Positions 18,386 to 19,311 of a DNA stretch of 19,311 nucleotides are shown one piece after another. The notes beneath the pieces were generated by a model, which worked only from the letters and a program-made list of their open reading frames with translations, searched no databases and was not told the origin of the DNA. Position 1 is the stretch's first letter. Every line of letters begins with the position of its first letter. Source of the stretch: Rhizopus sp. PT2906 (lineage: Eukaryota > Mucoromycota > Mucoromycetes > Mucorales > Rhizopodaceae). The stretch is taken from the NCBI GenBank assembly GCA_025529335.1, contig JAMYHX010000651.1, positions 1-19,311 on the forward strand, written 5' to 3'. The translations under genes were made by a program, and so were the position numbers.

Positions 18386-19311
18386 TTATACGTCTTCACA
18401 TAGAATCATTGCATGATTCACGCCCAAAGAAACATCAAGCACCTTTCTATCCACATTTACGCGATTAGGTACAAACGCATGTTCATGATGGCCTAGTCCT
18501 AATCGACCACTAGGTCCATTCAGTCCCCATGTATAAAGTTCTCCATCCTCTACAAAACAAATTAGACTCAATCCTGTGTACATATTCACCTACCTGTCAG
18601 AGCTGCTGCGTAATCTGTTGAGGCGTACACTTTGGCAACTTTTTCTAATCCCTTTATTTCCTTCAACTCTAAACTTTCGATCATTTCAGGGCCAAGGCCA
18701 AGAGCGCCATAACCACATGAGTAAACATGACCATCCTCAGTCAAGACGATTGAGAAAGGACCTCCGGCTGCCACATCCATCACCCGACCCACGTTGACTT
18801 TTAATGGCTCTAGAATCTATTATATGGTAAGGGTGTATACATATTCTGATTACTCATTTCTTCTTTACCCTGTCAATCTTTTTTCCCTGCATGCCCTGAC
18901 CATACTCCGAGTTCCCCCAGGTCCAGAGTGTATGTTTGTTTGTGAGTAGGAGAGTGAAATCTGTTGAAGACGATAGTTTCTTAATTGAACAGTCGATGGA
19001 CACTTGGCTCGGTATGTCCTTATCATCACATCCTTGTCCTAATTGTCCATCGGCACCCCATCCCATAGCATAGACATGATGATCTACATAAAAGTTATAA
19101 CCATATTGCTATGATCGATTACCTTACCTGTGGCTAATACAGTATTGTCTAGACCACAAACAATGTGCTCAATCACTCCATCCAGTTCCACATTTTGTAA
19201 TGTACTCTCTGCAGCTAATTCTCCTGGTACCGTATTCTTGTTTTTTCCTATTCCCAATTGTCCATACATATTATTGCCAAACGAATACAGCTGAGTTTCT
19301 ATATCAACATT
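18386..19311 (-). CDS. RCC1-repeat protein (RCC1L/WBSCR16-like), 5' part missing
   Basis: Four exons are visible, 19311-19128, 19083-18869, 18816-18594 and 18549-18386, giving 261 codons plus stop; the gene enters from the right edge, so its start and N-terminal repeats are outside. Five RCC1 blades can be seen: YSFGNNMYGQLGIG, YAMGWGADGQLGQG, LWTWGNSEYGQG, YSCGYGALGLG and YTWGLNGPSGRLGLG, each followed by the usual hydrophobic strand and SxDxTxxLT-like or GxxHxxxL-like turn. The RCC1 beta-propeller fold is certain. Features such as ILEPLKVNVGRVMDVAAGG and the ending NVDRKVLDVSLGVNHAMIL recall the mitochondrial RCC1L/WBSCR16 group more than the chromatin-bound Ran exchange factor, but this subgroup call rests on memory. 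Introns of 44-52 nt all fit in phase. It runs in tandem with E2F. Confidence 0.88.

Noticed and set aside
18013..18468. 151-codon plus-strand frame
   Set aside because: It is built from CT/GT microsatellites and T-rich DNA and runs antisense into the RCC1-like last exon.

Overview
This window looks like nuclear DNA of an early-diverging fungus, most likely one of the Mucorales (Mucoromycota). It is AT-rich, has many homopolymer and microsatellite tracts, and its genes are split by short GT-AG introns (about 40-102 nt, with one of 260 nt). It encodes proteins missing from baker's yeast and most Dikarya but kept in early fungi and animals (an E2F factor, an exportin-7 type karyopherin), beside fungal housekeeping genes. 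The genus is an inference; no rRNA or marker gene is present.

Layout from left to right. 1-2115: no confident gene, only short stop-free pieces on both strands that could be remains of decayed genes. 2116-3558 (+): five-exon WD40 gene of the DCAF7/WDR68/AN11 family. 3568-4639 (-): four-exon coiled-coil protein of unknown function, ending 9 bp from the DCAF7-type stop. 4753-5343 (-): two-exon adenine phosphoribosyltransferase. 5623-6651 (+): F-box-like gene broken by at least three frame changes. 7187-11115 (+): exportin-7 homologue in 13 exons, 1100 codons. 11156-13292 (-): CYC8/SSN6-type TPR corepressor in four exons, whose stop lies 40 bp from the exportin stop. 13610-14869 (+): TMEM115-type rhomboid-like membrane protein in seven exons. 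14870-16985: 2.1 kb without a confident gene, but with a possible small three-exon reading frame carrying a Cys/His finger-like pattern and two tandem hairpins. 16986-17675 (-): E2F-family winged-helix factor. 18386-19311 (-): RCC1-repeat protein, cut by the window end.

The genes do not form one pathway. Several are regulatory (E2F, CYC8, DCAF7-type WD40), one is nuclear transport (exportin-7), one Golgi (TMEM115), one purine salvage (APRT), and one is RCC1-like. Exon joins were set by hand by checking GT/AG ends, codon phase and remembered family sequence; all phases close for the seven recognised genes. The most useful points are the truncated fungal E2F, a stopless 54-nt intron in the exportin gene, two nearly overlapping convergent gene pairs, the broken F-box gene, and the possible short finger-like gene near 15.1-15.4 kb. 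I found no CRISPR array, tRNA, rRNA or intact transposon.
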